A stretch of 64,000 nt of DNA. Source: an uncultured Bacteroidales bacterium. GTDB lineage: Bacteria; Bacteroidota; Bacteroidia; Bacteroidales; UBA932. The notes beneath the pieces were generated by a model, which saw only the letters and a program-made list of their open reading frames with translations, had not been told where the DNA came from and did not search any database. The position numbers and the translations under genes are program-made. The stretch is from assembly GCA_949294195.1 (NCBI GenBank), contig CASFGK010000027.1, forward strand, positions 1-64,000, written 5' to 3'. This document shows, one piece after another, positions 46,463 through 55,615 of this stretch (position 1 is the stretch's first letter; the number at the start of each line of letters is the position of its first letter).

Positions 46463-46960
46463 CTACAGATATTTAGAGTCCCTGGTCATTGAAAAGGCCT
46501 TGCTGCGCAGCAGGAAGACAGGAATGGTCGCGCCGACAGCAAGCATGAAGAGCACGCTTCCAGCGACAGAGCCGTTGAAAATCATCGCCTGTAGATACTC
46601 GAATCCTTGAGTAGGGGAAGATATGTTCTGGAGGAACATAATCAGGGAAAATACGGCCTTGTAGGCATAAGTTCCGGGAATCATCGGAAGCAGGGCGGGG
46701 ATATAAAGCACTGTCATGGGACAGAATACCCTTTTGCCGCACCATACGCTTCCCGTACCGATCAGAAGGGCTGCCACAAGCGAAGCCGACGCTATGTCGA
46801 CTCCAAGAAAAGTCATAAGGCAGTATCTGGCCGCATGTCCCGCTGCAGCCAGAAGGGCAATGAACTTGAAAGCCCTGAGCGGAGGGTCGGAAATGGCTCC
46901 GAATCCCATTGCCGCAACAGCTGCGAAAAGTCCGTCGGAAATAATATCTGCAGCTATCAT
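46463..46960 (-). CDS. Threonine/serine exporter ThrE, small (C-terminal) half
   Basis: The product (165 residues) is a membrane protein with five helices including the TVLYIPALLPMIPGTYAYKA motif of the ThrE_2 (DUF3815) half. In Actinobacteria this half is fused to the other; here the genes are split and overlap by 4 bases. Probably exports amino acids or a related solute. Confidence 0.88.
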   Translation of the reverse strand: MIAADIISDGLFAAVAAMGFGAISDPPLRAFKFIALLAAAGHAARYCLMTFLGVDIASASLVAALLIGTGSVWCGKRVFCPMTVLYIPALLPMIPGTYAYKAVFSLIMFLQNISSPTQGFEYLQAMIFNGSVAGSVLFMLAVGATIPVFLLRSKAFSMTRDSKYL

Positions 46961-47730
46961 AAGAGACTGTCTTTAACCAACATAAGAGTACCGGACATGC
47001 CTATGGCAATACATATGATGAGCATAAGAGCATTTACCAGGCGGCTGATTCCTATCTGTATATGGCCGTCCGTAATGTCTATCACCCCGTTTATCAGAGG
47101 CACGCCGGGAACAAGGTACAGGACGCTTGTCGCAAGAGCTATTTCCGCCGTTTCAAGTCCGAGAGAAAGCGCGGACGAGGCGCACAGAGAGGCTACAAAT
47201 GCGGAAACTATGAAAACGATATAGTGGTTCACTCCCCTTCTGGTCAGATGCTGTCTGGTGAAAAAGCCCACGAGAGTCGATGTGAACACCACGAGCATCG
47301 CCCATATGTCCCCTCCGAAAAGACGGCAGAAAGAAGCGTTGGCAAGTCCGACCATGAACAGGACGAACCATGGATTCATCTTCGGCTTTGAAACTATCTC
47401 GTCAAACTTGTGCCGGATGGCATCAAGAGACATGTCATTGTCATAGGCAGCCCAGCTTAGGGCGCTCAGATCCGCATTCCATTCAAAGCTTATAGGGAAA
47501 GCAGGGATATCCAGGACTCTGGTATTCATGACCCGGCCTTCCTTGTCGCTCACGGTGAGCGTGGCTGTCTTCTGCGAAGTATGAAGCCTGACATCGGCCC
47601 CGAGAGCTTCGCCTATGCGCTTGCTGTTACGCACGACGCGGGAAGTATGAACCCCCGCGCCGAGCATGTGAGCGACATATCCGGACATGAAATCCGCTAT
47701 GTCGTTTATGTATTCCTGCGTCATATTCAA
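46957..47730 (-). CDS. Threonine/serine exporter ThrE, large (DUF1212) half
   Basis: The protein has 257 residues: a cytosolic N-terminus with GYVAHMLGAGVHTSRVVRNS (the conserved AGA-type hydrolase-like segment) and a membrane part with FCRLFGGDIWAMLVVF and YLVPGVPLINGVIDI. It pairs with the small half downstream. It overlaps the next upstream transporter gene by 4 bases. Confidence 0.9.
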   Translation of the reverse strand: MNMTQEYINDIADFMSGYVAHMLGAGVHTSRVVRNSKRIGEALGADVRLHTSQKTATLTVSDKEGRVMNTRVLDIPAFPISFEWNADLSALSWAAYDNDMSLDAIRHKFDEIVSKPKMNPWFVLFMVGLANASFCRLFGGDIWAMLVVFTSTLVGFFTRQHLTRRGVNHYIVFIVSAFVASLCASSALSLGLETAEIALATSVLYLVPGVPLINGVIDITDGHIQIGISRLVNALMLIICIAIGMSGTLMLVKDSLL

Positions 47731-49415
47731 GCGACGGCTATAAGTATCAGAAGCTGTGCTACAAGTACTCTCATAAACATGGCAAGCGGGTAAACTGTAG
47801 CGTAGCTTACTGAAGTATAGTCAGTTCCGTATGCATTCTGTGCAAATGCAAGCACCGGAGGGTTGGTGCAGCTGCCTGAAAGGAGTCCGCATATCTGGTA
47901 GAAATTGAGCTTGAACACCAGACGTCCGATAACAGCTATCAGGAAAGTAGGTATGATAGTAATCAGCGCACCGTAAAGTATCCACCAGTAACCTCCGTTC
48001 ACGATGGAACTTACGAAGTTCTCTCCTGCACCGAGACCTACAGCGGCAAGGAAAATGGAAATTCCGAGCTCGCGGAGCATCATGTTGGCACTCGTCGTAG
48101 TGTAGGTGGTTATCTTGAGCTTAGGGCCGAAATATCCGATCAGGATGGCAATGATAAGCGGGCCTCCGGCAAGTCCGAACTTGATTGCCTGCGGTATTCC
48201 CGGGAACTTCATCGGGATAGAACCGAGAAGGACACCAAGGGCGATACCGAAGAAAATCGGAATCAGGTGAGGATGGCTCAGGCTGGCTTCCGAATTGCCC
48301 ACGGCCTTTGCCACCTTGTCTATCGCATTGTCGGGACCGACTACGAGGATAACGTCACCAAGCTGGAGTGTAAGGTTCGGATTAGCGACCAGGTCTACGC
48401 CGGCACGGGTCACTCTGGTGATACTTACTCCGTATGTAGAACGTATTTTCAGTTCCTTGAGCTTCTTTCCGGTAAGGGAAGACTTGGTTATCACGAGTTT
48501 CCTTACTGCCATTGAAGTATCGAGCTTGTCCCACACTTCCTTAGGCATGTCTATGACTTTGCCGAAAAGCATTGTCACTACATCCACCGAACTCTGTGAT
48601 GTGACCACAAGGACCTTGTCGTCCTTGTCGATGACAGTGGAAGCGAGAGGCACATGCACCGCGCCGTCACGCAGGATTCTCGATACGACAAACTTGTTGG
48701 TGATTTCCTTGTCGATTTCCACAAGGGTCTTTCCGAAGATGGCAGGGTTTTCCACCTGGAAAGCCACACGTACAGCACTCTCTATGCCGGCTTCCTCCCC
48801 GTCAAGCAGAGCTTCTTCTTTCTTGAGGTCGACCTTGAACACGGCTTTGACAATCATAAGCACCGCAATCACCCCGAGTACGCCGAGAGGATATGCGACA
48901 GCGTATCCTGATGCCAGGGATGCGGATATGTCGGATGAGCCGACTTCAGAAAGGAAAGAGCCTGAGCTTGTCACATCATAGAATGTCTGCTGTGCGGCAC
49001 CAAGACCAGGAGTATTGGTAACTGCACCGGACATCACGCCTGTGAGTGTTACAAGGCTTTCTCCCGTAATGAGGTGCAGCACATAAGTGGTGATCACACC
49101 CAGCAGCACCAGACATATAGCCAGCATGTTAAGGGTTAGTCCTCCTTTCTTGAACGAATGGAAGAATCCCGGACCGACCTGAAGACCGATTGAGAATACG
49201 AACAGAATCAGACCGAACTCCTTAAGGAAGTGAAGCAGATTCTCGTCTGCACGGAAACCGAAATGGCTCAGGACAATACCAACGAAAAGAATCCATGTAG
49301 TCCCGAGAGACACTCCCTTGACCTTGAATTTCCCGAGGTAGATTCCGGCTGCAATGACAAAGGCGAGCAGCATGATCGAGTGCCCTGTCCCCTGACCGAA
49401 AAACAAATCTCTCAT
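47727..49415 (-). CDS. AspT/YidE-like transporter with RCK-C domains
   Basis: The 562-residue protein has two five-to-six-helix membrane blocks (SIGLQVGPGFFHSFKKGG; ITYTTTSANMMLREL-type segment TYTTTSANMMLREL) and a cytosolic middle with two TrkA-C-like domains (about 215-375). This is the AspT/YidE antiporter architecture. The substrate, likely an organic acid or amino acid, is unknown. The end SCTNPPVLAFAQNAYG is a family signature. Confidence 0.88.
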   Translation of the reverse strand: MRDLFFGQGTGHSIMLLAFVIAAGIYLGKFKVKGVSLGTTWILFVGIVLSHFGFRADENLLHFLKEFGLILFVFSIGLQVGPGFFHSFKKGGLTLNMLAICLVLLGVITTYVLHLITGESLVTLTGVMSGAVTNTPGLGAAQQTFYDVTSSGSFLSEVGSSDISASLASGYAVAYPLGVLGVIAVLMIVKAVFKVDLKKEEALLDGEEAGIESAVRVAFQVENPAIFGKTLVEIDKEITNKFVVSRILRDGAVHVPLASTVIDKDDKVLVVTSQSSVDVVTMLFGKVIDMPKEVWDKLDTSMAVRKLVITKSSLTGKKLKELKIRSTYGVSITRVTRAGVDLVANPNLTLQLGDVILVVGPDNAIDKVAKAVGNSEASLSHPHLIPIFFGIALGVLLGSIPMKFPGIPQAIKFGLAGGPLIIAILIGYFGPKLKITTYTTTSANMMLRELGISIFLAAVGLGAGENFVSSIVNGGYWWILYGALITIIPTFLIAVIGRLVFKLNFYQICGLLSGSCTNPPVLAFAQNAYGTDYTSVSYATVYPLAMFMRVLVAQLLILIAVA

Positions 49416-49443
49416 ATCTTTTAAGCTTTAGTTTTGTTCCTTA

Positions 49444-50178
49444 TCAAAACAGCATTTCAGCGCAGAATGCGGAGCGTCCGGCAGCCACACCTTCAATATG
49501 GCAGACAAGACCTGTCCCCGTTTCCTGCACTGACTTGTAAATGACCACTTCCTCTCCAGGCATGGTCTCGTGGTTGAAATTGATTTTGACTTCCTTGAGC
49601 GGGCGGGTGGAAGTGATGTCATATCCGGCTGCGTCCATCGACCAGACAAGGTACATTGCATTGTTCGTATGTCCGTTCACATCGACATCGGAATATGCCA
49701 CGTTGTGTACGCACACCTGCTCCCTGGCTGCATCTTCCGGCATCTGTACCTTGCCGCACGGCTCGGCTATGGCGTTTTCACGGCATATCCCGTCCTCACA
49801 TATCCCGGCATCCCTCACGATACGTCTGGTATCGATATTCAGCACCAGCCATGATGTCGTTGCTTCGACCAGCGTATTTCCCTGAGTATCCGTCATCAGG
49901 AAATCCCTCAGATAGAAAAGTCTTTCGGGGCCTTTGTGCCATGTGGCCAGATCTGCCTCCTCGCGCCAGCGAGGGTGACGGACAAAGCGGATGTGCATTC
50001 TCGACAGCACCCAGGCTGTCCTGGTAGCCATAAGGTTTTCATATCCGAATCCAAGGATATTGGCGTGAAGGTTGGCGGCCTCCTGGGCCAGATCCATAAA
50101 AGAGGCCGGTTTGAGCAGCTGCGCTACGTCAGTGTCATAACACGGGATCAGTATATGCTGTCTAAATTTGTTTTCCAT
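49444..50178 (-). CDS. Acyl-ACP thioesterase
   Basis: This enzyme (244 residues) has two hot-dog repeats: FRQHILIPCYDTDVAQLL with AWVLSRMHIRFVRHPRW in the first, and NVAYSDVDVNGHTNNAMYLVW in the second. The second carries the N and H of the FatA/acyl-ACP thioesterase active site. It releases fatty acids from acyl carrier protein. It stands alone in its own transcript with a good -7 box upstream. Confidence 0.9.
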   Translation of the reverse strand: MENKFRQHILIPCYDTDVAQLLKPASFMDLAQEAANLHANILGFGYENLMATRTAWVLSRMHIRFVRHPRWREEADLATWHKGPERLFYLRDFLMTDTQGNTLVEATTSWLVLNIDTRRIVRDAGICEDGICRENAIAEPCGKVQMPEDAAREQVCVHNVAYSDVDVNGHTNNAMYLVWSMDAAGYDITSTRPLKEVKINFNHETMPGEEVVIYKSVQETGTGLVCHIEGVAAGRSAFCAEMLF

Positions 50179-50215
50179 TGATTTTGCAGTTCAGTCCGAT
50201 AAACAAAGCGGCGTG

Positions 50216-50223
50216 CAAAAGTA
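50216..50223 (-). promoter_or_regulatory. Candidate -7 box of the thioesterase gene
   Basis: TACTTTTG on the minus strand matches TAnnTTTG, 37 bases before the start codon. Confidence 0.5.
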
Positions 50224-50227
50224 GCAT

Positions 50228-51151
50228 TTAATTTTGGAATAGAGAAATATTATGGAGAATCTCATACTCCTCCTTGTCATAAAGCAGGGTATCCATCATG
50301 TCCGGGAATATTCTGGCCACTATCATATAAACCGCCAGAAGCAGCACCAAAACCGCTGCAGATATCAGGATATAACGGATAACCCTTCCCCGCTTTCCTC
50401 TCTGAACCGGGTTCTCGCACCCGGCCGCAGAATCCTTTTCATCACATCCGGCAGACTCCGCCACCGCTGTCTGCGATTCTCCTGAAACGGCATCTTCCAT
50501 AGTATCTTCCTCAGGAGATTCCATTGAAGCATCCTCAGCTACAGGCTCTGCAGGAGCCGGAGAACCGGAACCGCCAGCCTCACTTGGAGTTTCAGCCGCC
50601 GCTGCAGACTCTTCCGGTACTGAATCTCCGGAAGCAACAGACTCATGCCCGGACCCGTCGTTTTCCTGGGTCTGTACGATAATCTCCTTGAGGCTGCCCA
50701 GAGCGGCAGACAGCTCTTCCTTTGTCTCCACATGGGATTTGAGAGAAACAGGCCCCAGGCCGAAGCCTTCAGGATAAATATCCAAATCCTCATCCGAAAC
50801 AAAAAAGAAATTGTTTTCCCTGGTCGCCCTCAACCGTCCAAGCCCCGGGAAAACCACATTCTTCTTTTTCTCCAGCACCTCTTTCATCCCTGACACGAAT
50901 TCATCTATCGCCACCATAGCGACTTCCCGGCTCACGGAATTTTCAGACATATACAGTCCTGCCAGAAGCCCGTCATTCTCCTGAACAGGACGAAAAGACA
51001 GCTTCCTGTAAGGCGGATTTATCGTATACCCCTTATCAGAAAACGATGCCGGAACCGTTTCAGCCACAAATGTACCCAGCCCTGGAAGACAGACCCTGTC
51101 ATGCTCCAGAATCAGTTCCTTAATCATCTTTGACAACAAATCAATATCCAT
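50228..51151 (-). CDS. HU/CCDC81-like membrane protein
   Basis: The first 150 residues of this 307-residue protein hold two HU/IHF-like CCDC81-type domains (IKELILEHDRVCLPGLGTF; KKKNVVFPGLGRLRATRE). An acidic Glu/Ala/Pro-rich linker follows, then one membrane helix (YILISAAVLVLLLAVYMIV). Such proteins are typical of Bacteroidota, where a C-terminal SPOR domain is often present; here the protein ends soon after the helix without one. A role in division-site or envelope organisation is inferred. Confidence 0.8.
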   Translation of the reverse strand: MDIDLLSKMIKELILEHDRVCLPGLGTFVAETVPASFSDKGYTINPPYRKLSFRPVQENDGLLAGLYMSENSVSREVAMVAIDEFVSGMKEVLEKKKNVVFPGLGRLRATRENNFFFVSDEDLDIYPEGFGLGPVSLKSHVETKEELSAALGSLKEIIVQTQENDGSGHESVASGDSVPEESAAAAETPSEAGGSGSPAPAEPVAEDASMESPEEDTMEDAVSGESQTAVAESAGCDEKDSAAGCENPVQRGKRGRVIRYILISAAVLVLLLAVYMIVARIFPDMMDTLLYDKEEYEILHNISLFQN

Positions 51152-51203
51152 AACCGTATGTCTGAAAAAAGCAAAATGCGAAACCTGTAAAATTAAACTC
51201 CGG

Positions 51204-51211
51204 CAAAGTTA
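51204..51211 (-). promoter_or_regulatory. Candidate -7 box of the HU/CCDC81-like gene
   Basis: TAACTTTG on the minus strand matches TAnnTTTG, about 50 bases before the start codon. No TTTG -33 box at 19-21 bases. Confidence 0.4.
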
Positions 51212-51278
51212 ACATATATTATACAAAATCCATTCAACCGGACCGGCCAAAAAAAATTAGAAAAAATCTGACGAAAAA

Positions 51279-51309
51279 TTTGCAGGTTCAAAAAAAATAC
51301 GTACCTTTG
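51279..51309 (+). promoter_or_regulatory. Promoter of tRNA-Asn
   Basis: TTTG (51279-51282), 19 bases, then TACCTTTG (51302-51309). This is an exact match to the Bacteroidales housekeeping consensus, 35 bases upstream of the tRNA. Confidence 0.85.
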
Positions 51310-51344
51310 CAATCCCATTCGGAAAATAACCGGATAAACAAAAT

Positions 51345-51421
51345 TCCTGAATAGCTCAGTTGGTTAGAGCATCTGACTGTTAATCAGAGGGTCGCAGGTT
51401 CAAGTCCTGCTTCAGGAGCCA
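51345..51421 (+). tRNA. tRNA-Asn (anticodon GTT)
   Basis: The acceptor TCCTGAA pairs with TTCAGGA. The D arm (AGCTCAGTTGGTTAGAGC), the anticodon stem TCTGA/TCAGA with loop CTGTTAA, and the T arm (GCAGGTTCAAGTCCTGC) are all standard. The 3' CCA is encoded. The anticodon GTT reads Asn codons. Confidence 0.97.
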
Positions 51422-51430
51422 CTAAAACTC

Positions 51431-51468
51431 AAGGAGTTACGAGATTCTCGCAACTCCTTTTTCTTTTT
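51431..51468 (+). terminator. Rho-independent terminator after tRNA-Asn
   Basis: An outer 8-base stem AAGGAGTT/AACTCCTT with an inner CGAGA/TCTCG stem is followed by TTTTCTTTTT. It begins ten bases after the tRNA. Confidence 0.92.
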
Positions 51469-51559
51469 GGTATAATTGACAAAAGGGGTAATGTGGTAAT
51501 GATGCAAAAAGTAGTTGGTAAAATCTCTATAACTTGTTAAAATTCTGTAATATATAGAA

Positions 51560-51585
51560 ATCAGATGAAACGAGTTTCACCTGAT
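51560..51585. repeat. Inverted repeat between tRNA-Asn and the OmpH gene
   Basis: ATCAGaTGAAAC, GA, GTTTCAcCTGAT: an 11-base stem with one mismatch and a 2-base loop. There is no T-run, so it is not a classic terminator. It may be a protein-binding site or a fortuitous palindrome. Confidence 0.4.
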
Positions 51586-51594
51586 GGGAGATAA

Positions 51595-51637
51595 AAAGAA
51601 GGCGGACAGTCCGGATAACGGACCATCCACCTTCTTT
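51595..51637 (-). terminator. Terminator after the OmpH/BamA transcript
   Basis: Imperfect arms AAAGAAGGCGGACAGTCCG and CGGACCATCCACCTTCTTT flank the 5-base loop GATAA. On the minus strand they are followed by TTTTTATC. It is 17 bases beyond the OmpH stop. Confidence 0.8.
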
Positions 51638-51653
51638 ATAATCCGGATATTCT

Positions 51654-52223
51654 TTACTGCTGTGCAGCCTGTGCCCTCGCCTGAAGTTCAGCCTGAAGAG
51701 ATTCCATTGTCCTGTCGGCAGGAATATTCAATGCCTCTCTGGCACTCTGAGTAAGGTTGGTACTCTGAGCTTCATCTATATACAGGAGCTGTGAAGAGTC
51801 AAAGACATATACGAACCCCTGAGCCTTTGCGAGATCAGTAACCACATCCTGCGCCTTCTGATAAATAGGAGCCATGAGAGTGTTCTGCATCTGCGCCAGA
51901 TCCTGCTGGCTTGACTGCTCGAACTCCTGGATTCTTGTCTGGATGCTCATTATCTCACGCTCCTTGCTCTCCCTGACGGACTGAGTCCATGTAGCCTGCT
52001 TCTCACCATACTCGGCATACTTGGAATTATACTCGGCAATCATGCTCTGATAAGTGTCCTGAATCTCTTTCTGGGAAGCTTCAAGCTGCACTCTTGCAGA
52101 ATCCATTTCCGGCATAAGCTGGACAAGCTCATTAAAATTCACATGGGCGAATTTCAGGCCCTGTGCTGAAGCTGCAGCACATACAAACAAAGATGCGGCA
52201 GCGATAAGGATCAATTTTTTCAT
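51654..52223 (-). CDS. OmpH/Skp-family periplasmic chaperone
   Basis: The product (189 residues) has a cleavable signal peptide (MKKLILIAAASLFVCAAASA) and a long charged coiled-coil body (residues about 40-130), then VVTDLAKAQGFVYVFDSSQLLY, the OmpH family end. It would hold unfolded outer-membrane proteins on their way to BamA, whose gene is 25 bases upstream in the same transcript. The alanine/glutamine-rich end (ARAQAAQQ) is typical of Bacteroidota members. Confidence 0.9.
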   Translation of the reverse strand: MKKLILIAAASLFVCAAASAQGLKFAHVNFNELVQLMPEMDSARVQLEASQKEIQDTYQSMIAEYNSKYAEYGEKQATWTQSVRESKEREIMSIQTRIQEFEQSSQQDLAQMQNTLMAPIYQKAQDVVTDLAKAQGFVYVFDSSQLLYIDEAQSTNLTQSAREALNIPADRTMESLQAELQARAQAAQQ

Positions 52224-52248
52224 ATCAAAAAGATTTTCATTATATTTT

Positions 52249-54837
52249 CTAGAACTGTTGTCCGATCACGAAGTGGAACTGGCTTCCTCCATACTGGCTG
52301 TCATCGAATCCGTATCCCCAGTCGACTCCAAGCAGACCGATCATAGGCAGGAACACCCTCACGCCGACGCCGGCCGACCTCTTGATCTGGAACGGGTTGA
52401 AATCCCTGATGTCCGACCATGCATTACCTCCCTCCAGGAAGACCAGAGCAAATATCGTAGACTGAGGCTGGAGCACTACAGGATAGCGGAGCTCGACAGT
52501 AAACTTGTCATAGACATTACCCGCATATGCATACCCGTTGGCATACGGGGCATAGACGCGAGGCGTCAGCGAGTAGTTTTCATATCCTCTCAGAGAAATG
52601 ATCTCGGATCCGTAAGTATCATATCCTGACATACCGTCACCGCCGACACGGAATCCTTCAAACGGCGAGTATCCCCAATTCCTGTTGTAATATCCAAGAT
52701 ATCCGAACTGGGCCCTGGCCATCAGGACAAGATCTCCGATAAGCTTCGTGTATATTGCCCCCTTGAATGTCCACTTGTGGTATTCGATCCATTTGTACCT
52801 GTCTTCAGAGGTCTGGAGATTGTAGTCGATATCCCTCCAGCTGTCGGCAATTGTAGGATTGCCGTTGGCATCCAGCACTCCTCTGTTCTTCTTGCGAAGC
52901 AGCGAATACGGAGGAGTCAGCTGCAGCGAGAAACTGAACTCGGATCCCTGACGCGGATAAATCTGCTGGTCCGTAGAAGTTCTGGACAGGTTCAGCGTAT
53001 AGCTCAGGTTGTGCGATATACCTGTACCGAAGAGGAAGTTGTACGCTTCCCAGTTCTGAAGCCTGTAGGTCTGCCAGCTGAGCTGGTTGTAAAGTACGAA
53101 ATAGTTGTCCGGCCACTTCAGTCTGGTTCCGATACCGGCGGCAACGCCATATACTTCCATGAATTCATCGCTGTTCAGGATATTGAGTGCGATGTAGGAG
53201 TTCGTCTGTCTCGTGTAATAGAGGGAAACGCTCAGGGAAGTAGGCTTCTTGCCGAAAAGCCACGGTTCCATGAAGCTTGCTGAAAGACTCGTGTAATATG
53301 TACCGTTGGTCTGGAACCTTATGGCCAGATTCTGGGCGTCTCCGAGCGGTACAGGACGCCATGCAGACTTGTCGAACAGACGTCTTGTGGAGAAGTTGTT
53401 GAAACTAACTCCGACCGTTGCGACAAACGTGTTGCCTCCCCATCCTCCGGAGAGTTCAAGCTGGCTCGAAGGTTTCTCGGTCACGTTGTACACAAGGTCT
53501 ACTGTATTGTCCGCCTGGTTCGGAATGATGGAATATCCCTTTGCCGGATCGGCAATGGCTTCAGGGTCGAACTGGCCCATTGACGCAATCTCCCTTATGG
53601 AGCGCTCGAAATCCGTCTGGCTGAACAGATAGCCCGGTCTTGTGAATATCTGGCGGCGGACCACCCTTTCGTTGGTAAGGTCGTTGCCGTTGATTATGAT
53701 ATTGTTCAATGTGGCAGGCTTGCCTTCCACAATTCTCATTTCCACATCGACGGAGTCGCCTTCGACATTAAGCTCGACAGGCTGGATATTGAAGAAAAGA
53801 TATCCGTTGTCCCTGTATAACTTCGATACGTCATATTCATTCTGTTTTCCGCCTCCGAAAAGACGCTTCTCCATAGTCACCACATCATAGACATCGCCCT
53901 TCTTGATCATCAGGATCTGGTTGAGGTCATCCGACGAATAGACAGAGTTTCCGGTCCATGTGATGTTTCTGAAATAATACTGGCGGCCTTCATCTATGTC
54001 GAAATCTATCTGCAGCCTTCCGGGCTCGATATAGTACATCGTGTCTTTCAGGATCCTGGCATCCCGGTAGCCGGCCTCATTGAAGGCGCTGATGAGGTTT
54101 CGCTTGTCGTTATCGTATTCCTTTTCGTTGAATTTCTTGGAATTGAAGAAGTTGAGAATACGCATGTCCTTGGTCTTCTTCATGGATCTGGCCAGCTTGG
54201 CTTCCTTGACATGGTCATTGCCGGTAAAGGTGATCTTCTTGATCTTGACTTTCTGACCGCGGTTCACCGCGAAATTGACCCTGATGGCGCTTTTGACCAC
54301 AGTATCCTTTTTCGTCTGCACATCGACTTCCGTAAGGAGGAATCCCTTTTCCTTGTAATACCTTATAATAATATCGGAAGCGGTCTTGGCTACATAATCC
54401 GAAAACTCGCCTCCCCTTTTAAGGTTAAGCCTTTCACGCAATTCCTTCTCTTCTCCGGTCTTTACTCCCGAGAACGTCCATCTGGAAACCCTCGGACGCT
54501 CGATGATGGATATCTTAAAGAAAGCCGTATCCGTAGCAGGGACAATGGAATCGATTACCATCGCCACGTCCTCGAAATATCTCTGAAGCCACAACCTGTT
54601 GACAATCGACGACATGTCATCTCCCGGCACAGTCACTTCAAGGCCTTTCTGCAAACCTGTAAGCTGGATAATCTGCTTGTCGCTGAAGTAATGGTTTCCT
54701 TCGACGGAAACACCACCCACTTTATATGTCTTTGGATTATTATAGTCTACCACTATGCCTTCTCCCTCAACCTGCGCCGATACCGGAATTGAAATGACGG
54801 CCAGCAGAAACGGGAAGATTATATGACTGATTTTCAT
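52249..54837 (-). CDS. bamA: BamA outer-membrane assembly factor
   Basis: This 862-residue protein has a signal peptide (to about residue 21) and five POTRA domains (about 35-430; VSVEGNHYFSDKQIIQL, ITFTGNDHVKEAKL, ITWTGNSVYSSDDL, IIINGNDLTNERVV). The C-terminal Omp85 barrel contains the loop-6 motif SLRGYEN and ends GSQFHFVIGQQF with a final Phe. It is the central insertase for beta-barrel proteins. Genes: uppS 46 bases upstream, ompH 25 bases downstream. Confidence 0.97.
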   Translation of the reverse strand: MKISHIIFPFLLAVISIPVSAQVEGEGIVVDYNNPKTYKVGGVSVEGNHYFSDKQIIQLTGLQKGLEVTVPGDDMSSIVNRLWLQRYFEDVAMVIDSIVPATDTAFFKISIIERPRVSRWTFSGVKTGEEKELRERLNLKRGGEFSDYVAKTASDIIIRYYKEKGFLLTEVDVQTKKDTVVKSAIRVNFAVNRGQKVKIKKITFTGNDHVKEAKLARSMKKTKDMRILNFFNSKKFNEKEYDNDKRNLISAFNEAGYRDARILKDTMYYIEPGRLQIDFDIDEGRQYYFRNITWTGNSVYSSDDLNQILMIKKGDVYDVVTMEKRLFGGGKQNEYDVSKLYRDNGYLFFNIQPVELNVEGDSVDVEMRIVEGKPATLNNIIINGNDLTNERVVRRQIFTRPGYLFSQTDFERSIREIASMGQFDPEAIADPAKGYSIIPNQADNTVDLVYNVTEKPSSQLELSGGWGGNTFVATVGVSFNNFSTRRLFDKSAWRPVPLGDAQNLAIRFQTNGTYYTSLSASFMEPWLFGKKPTSLSVSLYYTRQTNSYIALNILNSDEFMEVYGVAAGIGTRLKWPDNYFVLYNQLSWQTYRLQNWEAYNFLFGTGISHNLSYTLNLSRTSTDQQIYPRQGSEFSFSLQLTPPYSLLRKKNRGVLDANGNPTIADSWRDIDYNLQTSEDRYKWIEYHKWTFKGAIYTKLIGDLVLMARAQFGYLGYYNRNWGYSPFEGFRVGGDGMSGYDTYGSEIISLRGYENYSLTPRVYAPYANGYAYAGNVYDKFTVELRYPVVLQPQSTIFALVFLEGGNAWSDIRDFNPFQIKRSAGVGVRVFLPMIGLLGVDWGYGFDDSQYGGSQFHFVIGQQF

Positions 54838-54870
54838 CGTCGATTATACTATTTTAACGTAACAAACGTG

Positions 54871-54878
54871 CAAATATA
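54871..54878 (-). promoter_or_regulatory. Candidate -7 box between uppS and bamA
   Basis: TATATTTG on the minus strand fits TAnnTTTG, 33 bases before the bamA start. It suggests bamA has its own promoter besides readthrough from uppS. No good -33 box. Confidence 0.4.
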
Positions 54879-54883
54879 GTGAT

Positions 54884-55606
54884 TTATTTGACTTTTCCAT
54901 AGCGTCTGTCCCGTTTTGCATATTCGGCAAGCGCGAGATCAAACTCCTCTTTTCTGAAATCAGGCCACAGGACATCGGTAAAATACAGTTCCGAATACGC
55001 TCCCTGCCATAGCAAATAATTGCTCAGGCGCAGCTCTCCGGATGTCCTGATTATGAGGTCAGGATCCGGAATTCCGGAAGTAACCATATACAGGGAAAAG
55101 TCCGTCAGAGTCATATTCCCGATTTCAGAGGCTCTGGAAGGATCGGCAGAAGCTTCGAGTGCAAGACGTTTTGCCGCCTGCAGGATATCCCAGCGTCCGC
55201 TGTAGCTCATGAAAACTATCAGGGTAAGTCCCGTCTGGTTTTCAGTCCTGCGCATGCAGTCGTCTATACGGGCATTGAGGGCATCGCCCAAACGTTCCCT
55301 GTTGCCCAGGACGATGAATCTGATGCCGTTTTTGAGAAATGTCGGAAGCTCGTTCGTCATAGCCTTGACCATCAGCTCCATCAATGACCGGACTTCCTCA
55401 TCCGGACGATTCCAGTTTTCTTCCGAAAATGCGAAAAGGGACAGATAACGGACCCCCTTTCTGGCGGCTTCTTCAGTACAGGCGCGTACACTTTCCACGC
55501 CCTCTATGTGGCCATAGAACCGTTCTTTACCCCGCTCCTTGGCCCAACGGCCGTTACCATCCATAATTATAGACACATGGACAGGTATCTTGCTGCTGTC
55601 TTCCAT
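54884..55606 (-). CDS. uppS: Isoprenyl transferase (undecaprenyl diphosphate synthase)
   Basis: The encoded enzyme is 240 residues, with IIMDGNGRWAKERGKERFYGH (catalytic Asp and diphosphate loop), LSLFAFSEENWNRP and the C-terminal DLIIRTSGELRLSNYLLWQ. Length and motifs are standard. It makes the undecaprenyl carrier used by the peptidoglycan and by the polysaccharide locus in this window. It starts 9 bases after nadK. Confidence 0.96.
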   Translation of the reverse strand: MEDSSKIPVHVSIIMDGNGRWAKERGKERFYGHIEGVESVRACTEEAARKGVRYLSLFAFSEENWNRPDEEVRSLMELMVKAMTNELPTFLKNGIRFIVLGNRERLGDALNARIDDCMRRTENQTGLTLIVFMSYSGRWDILQAAKRLALEASADPSRASEIGNMTLTDFSLYMVTSGIPDPDLIIRTSGELRLSNYLLWQGAYSELYFTDVLWPDFRKEEFDLALAEYAKRDRRYGKVK

Positions 55607-55615
55607 ATATTGTGA